From: Ruthenibacterium sp.
Lineage (GTDB): Bacteria > Bacillota > Clostridia > Oscillospirales > Ruminococcaceae
Assembly: GCA_020025255.1 (NCBI GenBank)
Contig: JAHHSK010000010.1
Coordinates: 1 to 39,186, forward strand
Length of the DNA stretch: 39,186 bases
Direction: 5' to 3'
This document shows, piece by piece, positions 24,774 to 32,873 of this stretch (positions are counted from its first letter, which is position 1; every line of letters begins with the position of its first letter). The notes under the pieces were generated by a model. It was not told the DNA's origin. It did no database searches and saw nothing but the letters and a program-made list of their open reading frames with translations. Both the position numbers and the translations under genes were made by a program.

Positions 24774-25451
24774 ATGGAACCGATGATCCATGCTGTTTTA
24801 TTCGATATGGACGGCCTGATGTTCGACACCGAACGCCTGAGCATCGACTGCTGGCGGCGCGCAGGCGAACATTTCGGCTATACGATCACGCCGCAGGACG
24901 TTGCCCTGCTGCGCGGGCGCAACCGCGAGGGCGGGCGGCAGGCGTTTTTGAAGCGCTTTGGCCCCGAACTGCCGTATGACAAGCTGGTGGAAGATTCCCA
25001 CGCACAGCTGGATGCGCTTTTAGAGCAGGATGTCCCCGTGCGTCCGGGGCTTTACGAGCTTCTGGATTTTCTGGAAAAGCGCGGCACAAAGCTTGCCGTT
25101 GCTTCCTCCACGCAGAGCCCGCGCGTCATCCGCAATCTGGAAAAGGCGCAGGTGCGCCGGTATTTTTCCGCCGTGGTCGGCGGCGAGCAGGTCACGCGCT
25201 CGAAGCCTGACCCCGAGGTATTTTTGAAGGCGGCAGCCGCCCTCGGTGCAAAGCCCTGTGAATGTATGGTGCTGGAGGATTCCGCAAACGGGGTGCGCGC
25301 AGGCCATGCCGCGGGCTGCTGCACCGTCATGGTGCCGGATCTGGATGCGCCCGACGCCGAGCTTTTCGCTGCGGCCGACGTCATTGTGGAAAGCCTGCTG
25401 GATGTGCCCGCACTTTTGCAGCGTCTGGATGCGGGCATCCACGCGCGCTGA
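24774..25451 (+). CDS. HAD superfamily phosphatase/phosphomutase-like protein
   Basis: A 225-residue haloacid-dehalogenase-type protein with a helical cap. Motif I is LFDMDGLMFDTE with both catalytic aspartates, motif II is LAVASST, motif III includes the Lys of RSKPDPEVFLKAA, and motif IV is LEDSANGVRAGHAAG. This pattern and size match beta-phosphoglucomutase-like and phosphoglycolate-phosphatase-like members, so it acts on a small phosphorylated metabolite; which one cannot be read. The open frame extends upstream across the promoter, so I start at ATG 24774, after AGAGAGGG. Confidence 0.9.
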   Translation: MEPMIHAVLFDMDGLMFDTERLSIDCWRRAGEHFGYTITPQDVALLRGRNREGGRQAFLKRFGPELPYDKLVEDSHAQLDALLEQDVPVRPGLYELLDFLEKRGTKLAVASSTQSPRVIRNLEKAQVRRYFSAVVGGEQVTRSKPDPEVFLKAAAALGAKPCECMVLEDSANGVRAGHAAGCCTVMVPDLDAPDAELFAAADVIVESLLDVPALLQRLDAGIHAR

Positions 25452-25497
25452 TTTGCGCGCAAAGCAGCCTGTTTTTGCGCACCGGCGGCATTTTTCA

Positions 25498-25526
25498 TTG
25501 CGCCGATGCGCGGATTTTGGTATAAT
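25498..25526 (+). promoter_or_regulatory. promoter of trmB
   Basis: TTGCGC (25498-25503), 17 bases, then TATAAT (25521-25526) with an extended TGG in front; 38 bases before the trmB ATG. Confidence 0.7.
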
Positions 25527-25564
25527 AATGTACCGTAATCAAAGCAAAAAGGAAGGATTTTTCC

Positions 25565-26284
25565 ATGCGCATGCGTTTTAAGCCCTATGCGGGCCCCGAA
25601 CTTGCCGCCTGCCCGTTTCATATGAACCTGGCAACCCAATACAAAGGGCACTGGCGCGAAACCTTTGCCCGCCCTAAGCAGCCGCTGCATCTGGAACTTG
25701 GCTGCGGCAAGGGCGGCTTTCTTTCGCAGCTTGCGTCCCGACATCCCGATATCAACTACATCGGCGTGGACATCACCGATAAGGTTCTGATTTTGGCAAA
25801 GCGCAATATCGAGCGTGTTTATGCCGAAAAAGGGCTGGCTATCGACAACGTGAAAACGCTTTCCCATGATATCGAGCGCATCCCGACGCTGCTGGACGAA
25901 ACGGATGCCGTCAGCCGCATCTACATCAATTTCTGCAATCCGTGGAACAAAAAGGCAAACCATAAAAAGCACCGCCTGACACACACGCGCCAGCTTTTGA
26001 TGTACCGTTCGTTTTTGACGGATGATGCCGAGATCTGGTTCAAGTGTGATGACGAGGATCTGTTTGACGACACGCTCGGCTATCTGCCTGAGGCCGGATT
26101 CGAGATCGTGTGGCAGACGCGCGATCTGCACGCAGAGGAACCGGAATGGAACATCCGCACCGAACACGAGCAGATGTTCACCGAAATGGGCATCCCGACC
26201 AAGGCATTGATCGCGCGCAAGGCCGCCCTGCCCGAAAATGCACCCGAACCGCCGTGCGTGCCGGATATTCCTGCCGTGCGCTGA
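25565..26284 (+). CDS. trmB: tRNA (guanine-N7-)-methyltransferase
   Basis: A 239-residue TrmB that methylates N7 of G46 in the variable loop of tRNA using AdoMet. The AdoMet site is LHLELGCGKGGFLSQLA with acidic YIGVDIT; IYINFCNPWNKK followed by KKHRLTHTRQLL is the TrmB signature, and TEHEQMFTEMG lies in the C-terminal part. The usual motif is NFSDPWPKxRHxKRR, so Asn replaces Asp before the Pro-Trp and Asn replaces the Pro after it; some clostridial relatives share NPW. A GGAAGGA site precedes the ATG. Monocistronic. Confidence 0.94.
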   Translation: MRMRFKPYAGPELAACPFHMNLATQYKGHWRETFARPKQPLHLELGCGKGGFLSQLASRHPDINYIGVDITDKVLILAKRNIERVYAEKGLAIDNVKTLSHDIERIPTLLDETDAVSRIYINFCNPWNKKANHKKHRLTHTRQLLMYRSFLTDDAEIWFKCDDEDLFDDTLGYLPEAGFEIVWQTRDLHAEEPEWNIRTEHEQMFTEMGIPTKALIARKAALPENAPEPPCVPDIPAVR

Positions 26285-26341
26285 TTCTGCGTAGTATCGG
26301 CATCGTAATTGAAGCACAGCCCCGCCGTGTGCGGCATAAAT

Positions 26342-26371
26342 AAAACGGAGCGTACCGGTACGCTCCGTTTT
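26342..26371. terminator. bidirectional terminator between trmB and rnfB
   Basis: A perfect 30-base palindrome, AAAACGGAGCGTACC and its complement, with T runs on both strands. It ends both trmB and the rnf operon. Confidence 0.9.
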
Positions 26372-26409
26372 GTTTTGCAAAAATCCGTGTGCAGGCGGCA
26401 TATGCCGGA

Positions 26410-27201
26410 TCAGACCACCTTCGGGATCGTGATCGCATGCACCGGGCACACATTCATGCAGGTACGGCAGCCGGTGCACTTGTCGTAATCGACACGCGCC
26501 ACATTGTTCGTGACCTTGATTGCGCCTTCCGGGCAGCTTTTTTCACACTTCATACAGCCGATGCAGCCTGCCGAGCACGCCTTGCGCGTCTGCGCACCAC
26601 GGTCGTGGTTTGCACACATGACAACCGGCTTTTCGCTTTCCGGACGGATCCAGATGACCTTTTTCGGGCAGGCCTGTTCACAGGCGCCGCAGCCGGTGCA
26701 TTTTTCGGGGTTGACACGGGCAACGCCGTTTTCAACGGTTATGGCATCAAACTTGCATGCTTCCATGCAATCGCCGTAGCCAAGGCAGCCGAATTCACAG
26801 GCTGCCGAACCGGAATACAGTGCCGCAGCCGCTTTGCAGCTGCTGATGCCTTCATAGATATATTTATCTTCGGTATGATCGAACGTACCCTGGCAGGCCA
26901 CGATCGCCTTGCGTTTGGCAACGGCACCCGCCTGCACACCCATGATCGCAGCGGCCTGTTCCGCAGCCGCCGCGCCGCCGGGCACGCATTTATTGACGGG
27001 TGCGCCTTCCACGATCGCCTTTGCATAGTCTGCACAGCCCGCATAGCCGCACGCGCCGCAGTTTGCGCCCGGAAGCACCTCCTGCACCTGTGCGATGCGG
27101 GGGTCTTCTTCTACATGCATGAAATGCGCCGCCACTACAAGGATTGCCGCACCCAAAAGACCGATGACGGTAACAACTGCCGCCGCTGTTACGATTGACA
27201 T
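26410..27201 (-). CDS. rnfB: Rnf complex ferredoxin-like subunit B
   Basis: The 263-residue RnfB accepts electrons from reduced ferredoxin and passes them into the Rnf complex. An N-terminal membrane helix (VTAAAVVTVIGLLGAAILVVA) is followed by the four-Cys cluster domain GANCGACGYAGCADYAKAI with a further Cys near NKCVPGG. The rest is a chain of ferredoxin-type motifs: CLGYGDCMEACKF, CTGCGACEQACPK, CIGCMKCEKSCP and CTGCRTCMNVCP. GGAGG lies before the ATG, 15 bases after rnfA. It is the last gene of rnfCDGEAB. Confidence 0.96.
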   Translation of the reverse strand: MSIVTAAAVVTVIGLLGAAILVVAAHFMHVEEDPRIAQVQEVLPGANCGACGYAGCADYAKAIVEGAPVNKCVPGGAAAAEQAAAIMGVQAGAVAKRKAIVACQGTFDHTEDKYIYEGISSCKAAAALYSGSAACEFGCLGYGDCMEACKFDAITVENGVARVNPEKCTGCGACEQACPKKVIWIRPESEKPVVMCANHDRGAQTRKACSAGCIGCMKCEKSCPEGAIKVTNNVARVDYDKCTGCRTCMNVCPVHAITIPKVV

Positions 27202-27216
27202 ATGTCGATTCCTCCT

Positions 27217-27816
27217 TTAATGGCCCGCAAAGATGTTTTCGATCACGCCGCCGAAGCCCATGAACGAAAGGCTTGTGATGCTTGCCGCCACCAGTGTGAT
27301 CGGCAGCCCTTCAAAGCATTTCGGGGGCTTTGCATCCTCCAGACGGCGGCGCACACCGGAAAACAGCACCATGGCAACCATGAAGCCGACCCCTGCGCCA
27401 AGGGCGTAGACGAGTGCTTCCAAAAAGCTTTCGCAGTCTTCCAGAACGCTCAGCGTAACGCCCAGCACAGCGCAGTTCGTTGTGATAAGCGGCAGATAGA
27501 CCCCCAGCGCCTTGTACAGCGGCGGCATGAATTTTTTCATTGCGATCTCCACGAGCTGCACGAGCACCGCGATGATCAGGATGAATACGATCGTCTGCAA
27601 ATAGCCAAGACCGTTTGGCTCAAGGACATAGTTGTAAACCGGCCATGTTGCACTTGTGGCAAGCGCCATGACGAAAATAACCGCTGCGGACATGCCCACC
27701 GCAGAATCCAGCTTTTTCGAAACGCCCAAAAACGGGCAGATGCCAAGGAACTGTACGAGGACGTAGTTGTTCACAAGGATCATGCTGAAAAATACCATTG
27801 CAAGCTTTGCTGCCAT
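27217..27816 (-). CDS. rnfA: Rnf complex membrane subunit A
   Basis: A 199-residue membrane protein with six helices. Cys27 (LGICPFLGVS) and Cys115 (TTNCAVLGV) are retained; with two Cys of RnfE these should hold the [2Fe-2S] cluster in the membrane core that carries electrons across. It ends with FEGLPITLVAASITSL. The start overlaps the rnfE stop by one base (TAATG). It is the reference against which the A-type protein at 3340-3951 is seen to be altered. Confidence 0.96.
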   Translation of the reverse strand: MAAKLAMVFFSMILVNNYVLVQFLGICPFLGVSKKLDSAVGMSAAVIFVMALATSATWPVYNYVLEPNGLGYLQTIVFILIIAVLVQLVEIAMKKFMPPLYKALGVYLPLITTNCAVLGVTLSVLEDCESFLEALVYALGAGVGFMVAMVLFSGVRRRLEDAKPPKCFEGLPITLVAASITSLSFMGFGGVIENIFAGH

Positions 27817-28511
27817 TATGCCTCGCCTCCCTCTTTCGGTTCACCGCAGCCCGCACAGCCGGCGCAGCCGCCGCTGTGCGCGCAGCCTTCACAGCCGATG
27901 CTGCGTTCCTTGCGGTTATTGGTGCGGATCTCGATCCCGATCACCAGTGCCATAAGGCAGCCGAACACAAAGAACCCGCCCGGAGGGGTGATGAAGATCG
28001 TCATCGGATCCACTGCCTGCGGCATTACGCGCACACCGAACAGGGTGCCCGCGCCCAGAATCTCGCGAATGGAGCCCATAAGTACCAGCGTACCCGTAAA
28101 GCCAAGCCCCATGCCCAGGCCATCGAGTGCCGAAAGGCCGATCGAATGTTTGGATGCGAACATCTCGGCACGGCCGAGGATGATGCAGTTTACAACGATC
28201 AGCGGCAGGAAGATGCCCAAAGCGGCATCCAATTCCTGCGCAAAGGCCTTGACCAGCATCTGAAGGATCGTAACAAACGCCGCGATCACGGTGATATAAG
28301 CCGGCAGGCGCACTTTATCGGGGATTACCTTGCGCAGTGCGGAAATGGCAATGTTGGAGCATACCAGAACAAAGGTAGCTGCAAGCCCCATGCCCAAGCC
28401 GTTGATTGCAAGGGTCGTAACGGCCAGCGTCGGGCAGGTACCCAGCACCAGACGCAGCGATGGATTTTCCTTCACCAGACCATTGGTGAATACCTTTACG
28501 TTTTCTTTCAT
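27816..28511 (-). CDS. rnfE: Rnf complex membrane subunit E with cysteine-rich tail
   Basis: The 231-residue RnfE has six membrane helices and the two cluster-binding cysteines, Cys26 (LGTCPTLAV) and Cys109 (VVNCIILG). Other family marks are SIREILGAGTLFG and TPPGGFFVFG. After the last helix and a basic RTNNRKERS stretch there is a 28-residue tail with five cysteines spaced C-x2-C-x5-C-x2-C-x2-C (207-222), ending in acidic residues. Such a tail is not part of the core family and could bind a metal or Fe-S cluster on the cytoplasmic or outer face. Overlaps rnfG by ATGA. Confidence 0.95.
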   Translation of the reverse strand: MKENVKVFTNGLVKENPSLRLVLGTCPTLAVTTLAINGLGMGLAATFVLVCSNIAISALRKVIPDKVRLPAYITVIAAFVTILQMLVKAFAQELDAALGIFLPLIVVNCIILGRAEMFASKHSIGLSALDGLGMGLGFTGTLVLMGSIREILGAGTLFGVRVMPQAVDPMTIFITPPGGFFVFGCLMALVIGIEIRTNNRKERSIGCEGCAHSGGCAGCAGCGEPKEGGEA

Positions 28512-29053
28512 TTCCCTGCTTCCCCTTTCACAGTGCCGTATGCATCAATGGCCGCATTGATCGCATTGACAGCCGCCTTCGATGAGAAGGTCGCTCCGGT
28601 TACAGCATCCACATCCTCCAAGGTGAAATTTTCCGCGGGGATGCCGTTGAATTGATCGGCAAATGCAGGCTCGGCAATCTTTTTGCCAAGACCCGGTGTT
28701 TCCGTGTTATCCAGAAAGCGCACCGCTTCCACACTGCCTTGGGCATTGAACGAAACCATAACGGGCACAGGGCCATCATAGCCCTTAGACTGCGCCGTGA
28801 TGACATAGCCCGAACCGTTATCCGCGCAATACACTTCCGTCACGCCTTCGATTTCGGTTTCCAGCTTCACTTGAGTAAACGAATCCGCAGCCGGCAGCAG
28901 CGCCGCACGCGTTTCGTTCGCCTTTTTGATCGCGTTTTCTTCGATGATCGGCGCAGTAACATGGTTCGTTGCTGCCAAAAGCATACTTGTAACAAGGCAG
29001 ATCACGCCCAGCACAACAATCGGCCTTGCAAATTCATTCCAGACCTTTTTCAT
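28508..29053 (-). CDS. rnfG: Rnf complex FMN-binding subunit G
   Basis: A 181-residue protein with an N-terminal membrane helix (PIVVLGVICLVTSMLLAA) and an extracytoplasmic FMN-binding domain. The flavinylation motif DAVTGATFSS is intact, with Thr155 as the residue linked to FMN by an ApbE flavin transferase; apbE is not in this window. ATGA overlaps join it to rnfD before and rnfE after. Confidence 0.95.
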   Translation of the reverse strand: MKKVWNEFARPIVVLGVICLVTSMLLAATNHVTAPIIEENAIKKANETRAALLPAADSFTQVKLETEIEGVTEVYCADNGSGYVITAQSKGYDGPVPVMVSFNAQGSVEAVRFLDNTETPGLGKKIAEPAFADQFNGIPAENFTLEDVDAVTGATFSSKAAVNAINAAIDAYGTVKGEAGK

Positions 29054-29976
29054 TTTGCTTTGACACCTCCCAGCGGTTTCTGATGTGTCAGCTCGTTCAG
29101 ATACGGAACCAGCAGGTTCATCAGCAGCAGCGCAAAGCTGACGCCTTCCGCCATATTGCCGTAAAAACGGATCAGGCAGGTGATCACACCCAGGCAGACG
29201 CCGTAAATGATGCGCCCTTTCAGCGTAAAGGGGCTTGTGACATAATCCGTTGCCATAAAGAATGCCCCCAGCAGCAACCCGCCGGAAAGCAGCTGCAAAA
29301 TCACATCCTGCCCCAAAATCAGGCTGAGCAGGGCAACCGTGCCAAGGTAGGAAAGCGGGATCGCCGCGCTGATCGTCTTAGTGGCGATCAGGTACAGCCC
29401 GCCCAGCAAAAGCGCAGCGGCGCAGGTTTCCCCCAGCATGCCGCCGTGCGTGCCCAGCAGCAGCTTGACAAGGATATCCCTGCCTTGTGCACCCGCAGCA
29501 AGCGGTGTTGCCGTTGCCAGCACATCCACATCGGTTTGCGGATAGGTGTATGCCGTCATGCGGCCCGCAAAGCTGACGAACAGCACGATGCGCCCCAGCA
29601 GCGCAGGGTTTGCAAAGTTATGACCCAGCCCGCCGAACAGCTGCTTTGCCACGACGATCGCCACAAATGCGCCGATGATCGCGATCCACAAAGGGATCGA
29701 AACCGGCAGGTTGAACGCCAGGATCATCCCGGTTACAACGGCGGAAAAATCCCCCACCGGCACCGGCTTTTTCAAAAGGATGCAATACAGTGCTTCAAAC
29801 CCGACGCAGCTGGCCACGGTAACCCCTGTCACCAGCAGTGCGCGTGCACCGAAAATAAGCGCACTGGCGATCAGTGCCGGCAGCAGCGCAACGCAGACAT
29901 TCAGCATGATCCCCCGTGTCGTTGTGTTTGACGTGATGTGCGGGGATGCACTGACGATCAGTTTTTTCTTTTCCAT
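29050..29976 (-). CDS. rnfD: Rnf complex membrane subunit D
   Basis: A 308-residue membrane protein of the NqrB/RnfD family. It retains AKQLFGGLGHNFANPALLG, the flavin-attachment site ATATPL (Thr157) and DYVTSPFTLKGRIIYG. The ATG at 29976 lies two bases past the rnfC stop, with GGAGGGGG inside the end of rnfC; the frame is open farther upstream but only inside rnfC. Its intact Thr contrasts with the altered D-type protein at 4601-5590. Confidence 0.95.
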   Translation of the reverse strand: MEKKKLIVSASPHITSNTTTRGIMLNVCVALLPALIASALIFGARALLVTGVTVASCVGFEALYCILLKKPVPVGDFSAVVTGMILAFNLPVSIPLWIAIIGAFVAIVVAKQLFGGLGHNFANPALLGRIVLFVSFAGRMTAYTYPQTDVDVLATATPLAAGAQGRDILVKLLLGTHGGMLGETCAAALLLGGLYLIATKTISAAIPLSYLGTVALLSLILGQDVILQLLSGGLLLGAFFMATDYVTSPFTLKGRIIYGVCLGVITCLIRFYGNMAEGVSFALLLMNLLVPYLNELTHQKPLGGVKAK

Positions 29977-29978
29977 CG

Positions 29979-31298
29979 TTATTTTCCCCCTCCGTTCCGG
30001 CTTGCCGCCATAAACGCCTTCGCCAGATTCATCGTCTGGGTGACCGGGCGCTTTGCCGGACACACATAGCTGCAGGTTCCGCAGCCGATGCACAGATCCG
30101 TCATCAGCTTGTCCAGCCGCTGCGGATCGCGGCGCGTATATGCCCCGGCGATTTCAACCGGGGAAAGCCCCATGGGGCACGCATTGATGCAGCTGCCGCA
30201 GCGGATGCATTCCCCCGGCGCGGAAAGGTGCGCCATAGAAGGCCCGAACGCAAGCAGTGCATTGTTCTGCTTGAGCACAGGCGAATCGGTATCACAGACA
30301 GCCGTCCCCATCATCGGGCCGCCCATAAGTATTTTTTCAACATCCGGCTGCACACCGCAGAAATCAAGCACATCCGCGATCGGGGTGCCGATGATGACCT
30401 CTACGTTCTGCGGGCGTTCCACAGCATCGCCGTCCACTGTCAGGCGCTTTGTGGTCAGGGGCATGCCCGTTTCCAGAAAATGCCCCAGCGTTGAAACCGT
30501 GGTGACGTTCATCACGATCACACCGGCATCCGCAGGCAGGCCGCCGCGCGGCACCTCGCGCCCGGTGGTCTGTTCGATCAGGATTTTTTCCGCCCCCTGC
30601 GGATAGCGGCTGTTCAGCGGCTTTACGGTATAATCCGGGTCATTTTTGACAAGGCTGAACATCAGGTCGATCGCCTGCGGCTTATTGCGCTCAATGGCAA
30701 TGATGACCTTTTTCAAGCCCAGATTTTCCTTTACCGCCGCAATGCCGCGCAGCACCGTTTCGGAATGTTCCAAAAATTCCCGGTTATCTGCTGTGATATA
30801 CGGTTCGCATTCCGCGCCGTTGATGACCAGCGTATCCACCGCCGAAAGATCCTTCGGTGAAAACTTTACCGCCGTCGGGAAGCCCGCGCCGCCAAGCCCC
30901 ACAAGGCCGCATGCCTGTGCGGCGGCGATCAGGCTCTGCTGATCGTGCACTTCGGGCGGGACGCATGCCGGATCGGGTGTCTGATTGCCGTCAGACTTGA
31001 TCACAACGGTCTGCACATTGCGCCCGTTCGGCATATGCAGTGTGCCGATCGATTCCACCGTGCCCGAAACGCCGCTGTGGATATCCGCGCTGACAAAGCC
31101 GCCGGCCTTGCCGATCACGGTGCCCACCAGTACGGCATCGCCCTTTTTCACCGTGGGCGTACAGGGCGCACCGATGTGCTGCTGCATGGGCAGAATGATT
31201 TTTTCCGGAACCGGCATTGTTACCGTAGCCATATCGGCTGTTTTCTTTTCATGCGGAACGGCCGCGCCCAGAGCGCTGCGCTTCAAACGTTTAAACAT
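29979..31298 (-). CDS. rnfC: Rnf complex NADH-binding subunit C
   Basis: The 439-residue RnfC exchanges electrons with NAD+/NADH on the cytoplasmic side. A barrel-sandwich N-terminus (ILPMQQHIGAPCTPTVKKGD) is followed by the nucleotide/FMN fold with GLVGLGGAGFPTAVKF and NGAECEPYITAD, a SLBB-like part, and two [4Fe-4S] motifs: CIRCGSCINACP and CIGCGTCSYVCPAKRP. It is first in the operon. The ribosome site is modest (GAGGG about 11 bases before the ATG). Together with D, G, E, A and B it makes a complete Rnf: ferredoxin:NAD+ oxidoreductase that pumps Na+ or H+. Confidence 0.96.
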   Translation of the reverse strand: MFKRLKRSALGAAVPHEKKTADMATVTMPVPEKIILPMQQHIGAPCTPTVKKGDAVLVGTVIGKAGGFVSADIHSGVSGTVESIGTLHMPNGRNVQTVVIKSDGNQTPDPACVPPEVHDQQSLIAAAQACGLVGLGGAGFPTAVKFSPKDLSAVDTLVINGAECEPYITADNREFLEHSETVLRGIAAVKENLGLKKVIIAIERNKPQAIDLMFSLVKNDPDYTVKPLNSRYPQGAEKILIEQTTGREVPRGGLPADAGVIVMNVTTVSTLGHFLETGMPLTTKRLTVDGDAVERPQNVEVIIGTPIADVLDFCGVQPDVEKILMGGPMMGTAVCDTDSPVLKQNNALLAFGPSMAHLSAPGECIRCGSCINACPMGLSPVEIAGAYTRRDPQRLDKLMTDLCIGCGTCSYVCPAKRPVTQTMNLAKAFMAASRNGGGK

Positions 31299-31351
31299 GA
31301 AAGCAAGTCCCTCATTTCTCCTCCTGTATTTTCCGTGTGCTTAAATAAAGA

Positions 31352-31365
31352 GTGCCGCACGGCAC
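31352..31365. repeat. short palindrome in the rnfC leader
   Basis: GTGCCG-CA-CGGCAC lies between the predicted transcript start (~31390) and rnfC. It could be an operator or RNA hairpin; nothing more can be said. Confidence 0.3.
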
Positions 31366-31396
31366 ACCTTCCAAGCCCCAGAATACCTCACCATTT

Positions 31397-31425
31397 ATTG
31401 TAAGCTTTCCATGGGGTATAGTCAA
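31397..31425 (-). promoter_or_regulatory. promoter of the rnfCDGEAB operon
   Basis: On the minus strand TTGACT (31420-31425) and TACAAT (31397-31402) are 17 bases apart, about 100 bases before rnfC. Confidence 0.7.
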
Positions 31426-31506
31426 CAAAGATATTTTTTTCACAATTCCCGGTCTTTTTTTGTTAATTCTTTCACCATGTCACCCCGTTTGCGCATGCGG
31501 CAGATA

Positions 31507-31536
31507 TTGCGTTTTTTTGTCGGTGTGTGGTATACT
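31507..31536 (+). promoter_or_regulatory. likely promoter of the 185-aa gene
   Basis: TTGCGT (31507-31512) and TATACT (31531-31536, with TGG in front) are 18 bases apart. A second -10-like TATAAA follows. Confidence 0.5.
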
Positions 31537-31592
31537 TGGTATAAATCCATTCCCGCAGTCGGCGTTCGGCTGTGCCCAGAGGAGGCCGCAGT

Positions 31593-32150
31593 ATGTCCTT
31601 TCTTATCACCGATAGCCCTACCCCGCTTTTGCCCGAAACCCTGCCCGCGCTGAAGCTTACCTATTTTAACGGGGAACCTTCCCGCGGATTCGTATATTCC
31701 TATCTTCGCTGCTATGTATGCCGCGGCAGTGTGTTCTTTTCCTTAACGGTATTTGACAGCTGCCCGCCGGATACCGCGCGCATCGGGCTTGCGCTTTCGT
31801 TGGATGAGGACGCACGGCGTTTTCTGTTTGTTTCCTGTTCCGACCGGCAGGATGACCGCCTGCTGCTTTACGAAAACGATGTGCCGACCCGTCAGCTTGC
31901 CCTGACCGGGCTGCAGCATACCCGCGGCGGGGATGAGCAGGGGCTTTACTGGGGCGTACAGGGCGAGCTTTCGGCAGAACTGTTTCAAGACATCTTCGGA
32001 TGCATCCCCAAGACCGGCTGCCTGATGCCCGGCAATGTTTATTTGTATGATGAAGCCGAAGCAGCATTTGGCAGCGCCTTTCCGGTGAACGGGGCGTGCG
32101 GCGTGCCGAGCTGCGGCGGTTTTGGTTCATTTTTTGCTGTACCCTATTGA
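31593..32150 (+). CDS. hypothetical protein, possibly carbohydrate-binding-like fold
   Basis: A 185-residue soluble protein with no signal peptide or membrane helix and mostly beta-strand character. It opens SFLITDSPTPLLPETLP; later segments such as ARIGLALSLDEDARRFLFVS, QGLYWGVQGELSAELFQDI and the closing EAAFGSAFPVNGACG faintly recall CBM9-like domains of Firmicutes, but I would not assign a function. The ATG at 31593 has AGAGGAGG seven bases upstream. It is divergent from rnfC and followed after 43 bases by a 45-aa membrane peptide, with a shared terminator. Confidence 0.75.
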   Translation: MSFLITDSPTPLLPETLPALKLTYFNGEPSRGFVYSYLRCYVCRGSVFFSLTVFDSCPPDTARIGLALSLDEDARRFLFVSCSDRQDDRLLLYENDVPTRQLALTGLQHTRGGDEQGLYWGVQGELSAELFQDIFGCIPKTGCLMPGNVYLYDEAEAAFGSAFPVNGACGVPSCGGFGSFFAVPY

Positions 32151-32193
32151 TTTTATCTTTTTTATGTTTTGAAATTTAAGGAGGCGTATCTTT

Positions 32194-32331
32194 ATGCTGA
32201 AAGCAATCTTGAAATTTCTTATGCTGATTTCTGCAATCGCCGGTGCGTTCGCGGCACTGTCCTGGTTCACCCGCAGCAAATCATCGGATTACGTCGAAAT
32301 CTATTCTTCGGATGACGACACCTGCCCTTGA
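32194..32331 (+). CDS. 45-residue single-helix membrane peptide
   Basis: A short gene with a perfect AAGGAGG ribosome site nine bases before the ATG. It begins MLKAILKFLMLISAIAGAFA, a basic end followed by one membrane helix, then TRSKSSDYVEIYSSDDD, an acidic, polar tail ending in Cys-Pro. The terminator follows 23 bases later. Architecture (short basic N-terminus, helix, acidic tail) is like small YtxH-type peptides in general shape only. I do not recognise it. Confidence 0.65.
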   Translation: MLKAILKFLMLISAIAGAFAALSWFTRSKSSDYVEIYSSDDDTCP

Positions 32332-32353
32332 TGCTTTTGCCGTCCTTTCCTGT

Positions 32354-32381
32354 GCCCTCCGCTGTGCGGGGGGCTTTTTTT
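32354..32381 (+). terminator. terminator after the 45-aa gene
   Basis: A 9-bp GC-rich stem (GCCCTCCGC with GCGGGGGGC, one G-U pair), 3-base loop and T7. Confidence 0.9.
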
Positions 32382-32437
32382 CATATGGGAGCCGGCGCAG
32401 CGGCTCACGGCGCATGCCGTTTCATCTCTGCCCACGC

Positions 32438-32479
32438 AATAAGACCCCCGCTTCCTGCATCGGAAGCGGGGGTCTTATT
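32438..32479 (-). terminator. terminator after the XRE regulator
   Basis: A perfect 18-bp stem from AATAAGACCCCCGCTTCC and its complement around TGCATC, 17 bases past the regulator stop on the minus strand. Confidence 0.85.
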
Positions 32480-32495
32480 CGTTCAGGCCGAAGGC

Positions 32496-32807
32496 TCATT
32501 CCATTGCCTGTTTTTGCTTTTTCCAAACCAGATATTCCTTATATCGTTTCAGTTCCTGCAATTCCTCGGACGTCAAACGCTCTTTTCGGGATCTGTGATC
32601 GCAGGGATCGACATTCGACAGCCCCAGAAGGTAATCCGCCGACACATGGTACATCCGGCAAATGCGCACCAGCATTTCATGCGGCGGGGCGCTTTTCTTC
32701 TGTTCCCAGCTGCGCACGGCAGCCAGCGAAACCTGCAGCCTCTGTGCCAGAGCCGCCTGGGTGTCACCTTGATTTTTACGAATTTCTGCCAGTCTTTCCC
32801 CGATCAT
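32496..32807 (-). CDS. XRE-family HTH transcriptional regulator
   Basis: A 103-residue DNA-binding protein. Residues 3-62 form a Cro/C1-type helix-turn-helix: IGERLAEIRKNQGDTQAALA, then VSLAAVRSWEQKKSAPP as the recognition region and VSADYLLGL closing the domain. The C-terminal 40 residues are charged and helical (SEELQELKRYKEYLVWKK), possibly for dimerisation. It begins 66 bases after the Na+/phosphate symporter gene on the same strand with AAGGGG in front, so it may be co-transcribed and may control that gene; this is inference. Confidence 0.9.
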   Translation of the reverse strand: MIGERLAEIRKNQGDTQAALAQRLQVSLAAVRSWEQKKSAPPHEMLVRICRMYHVSADYLLGLSNVDPCDHRSRKERLTSEELQELKRYKEYLVWKKQKQAME

Positions 32808-32873
32808 CGTATAATCCCCTTATCTTCCGGCACATGCAGCATGTGCCGGATCGCGCGTTATCCTTCGTCCGGT

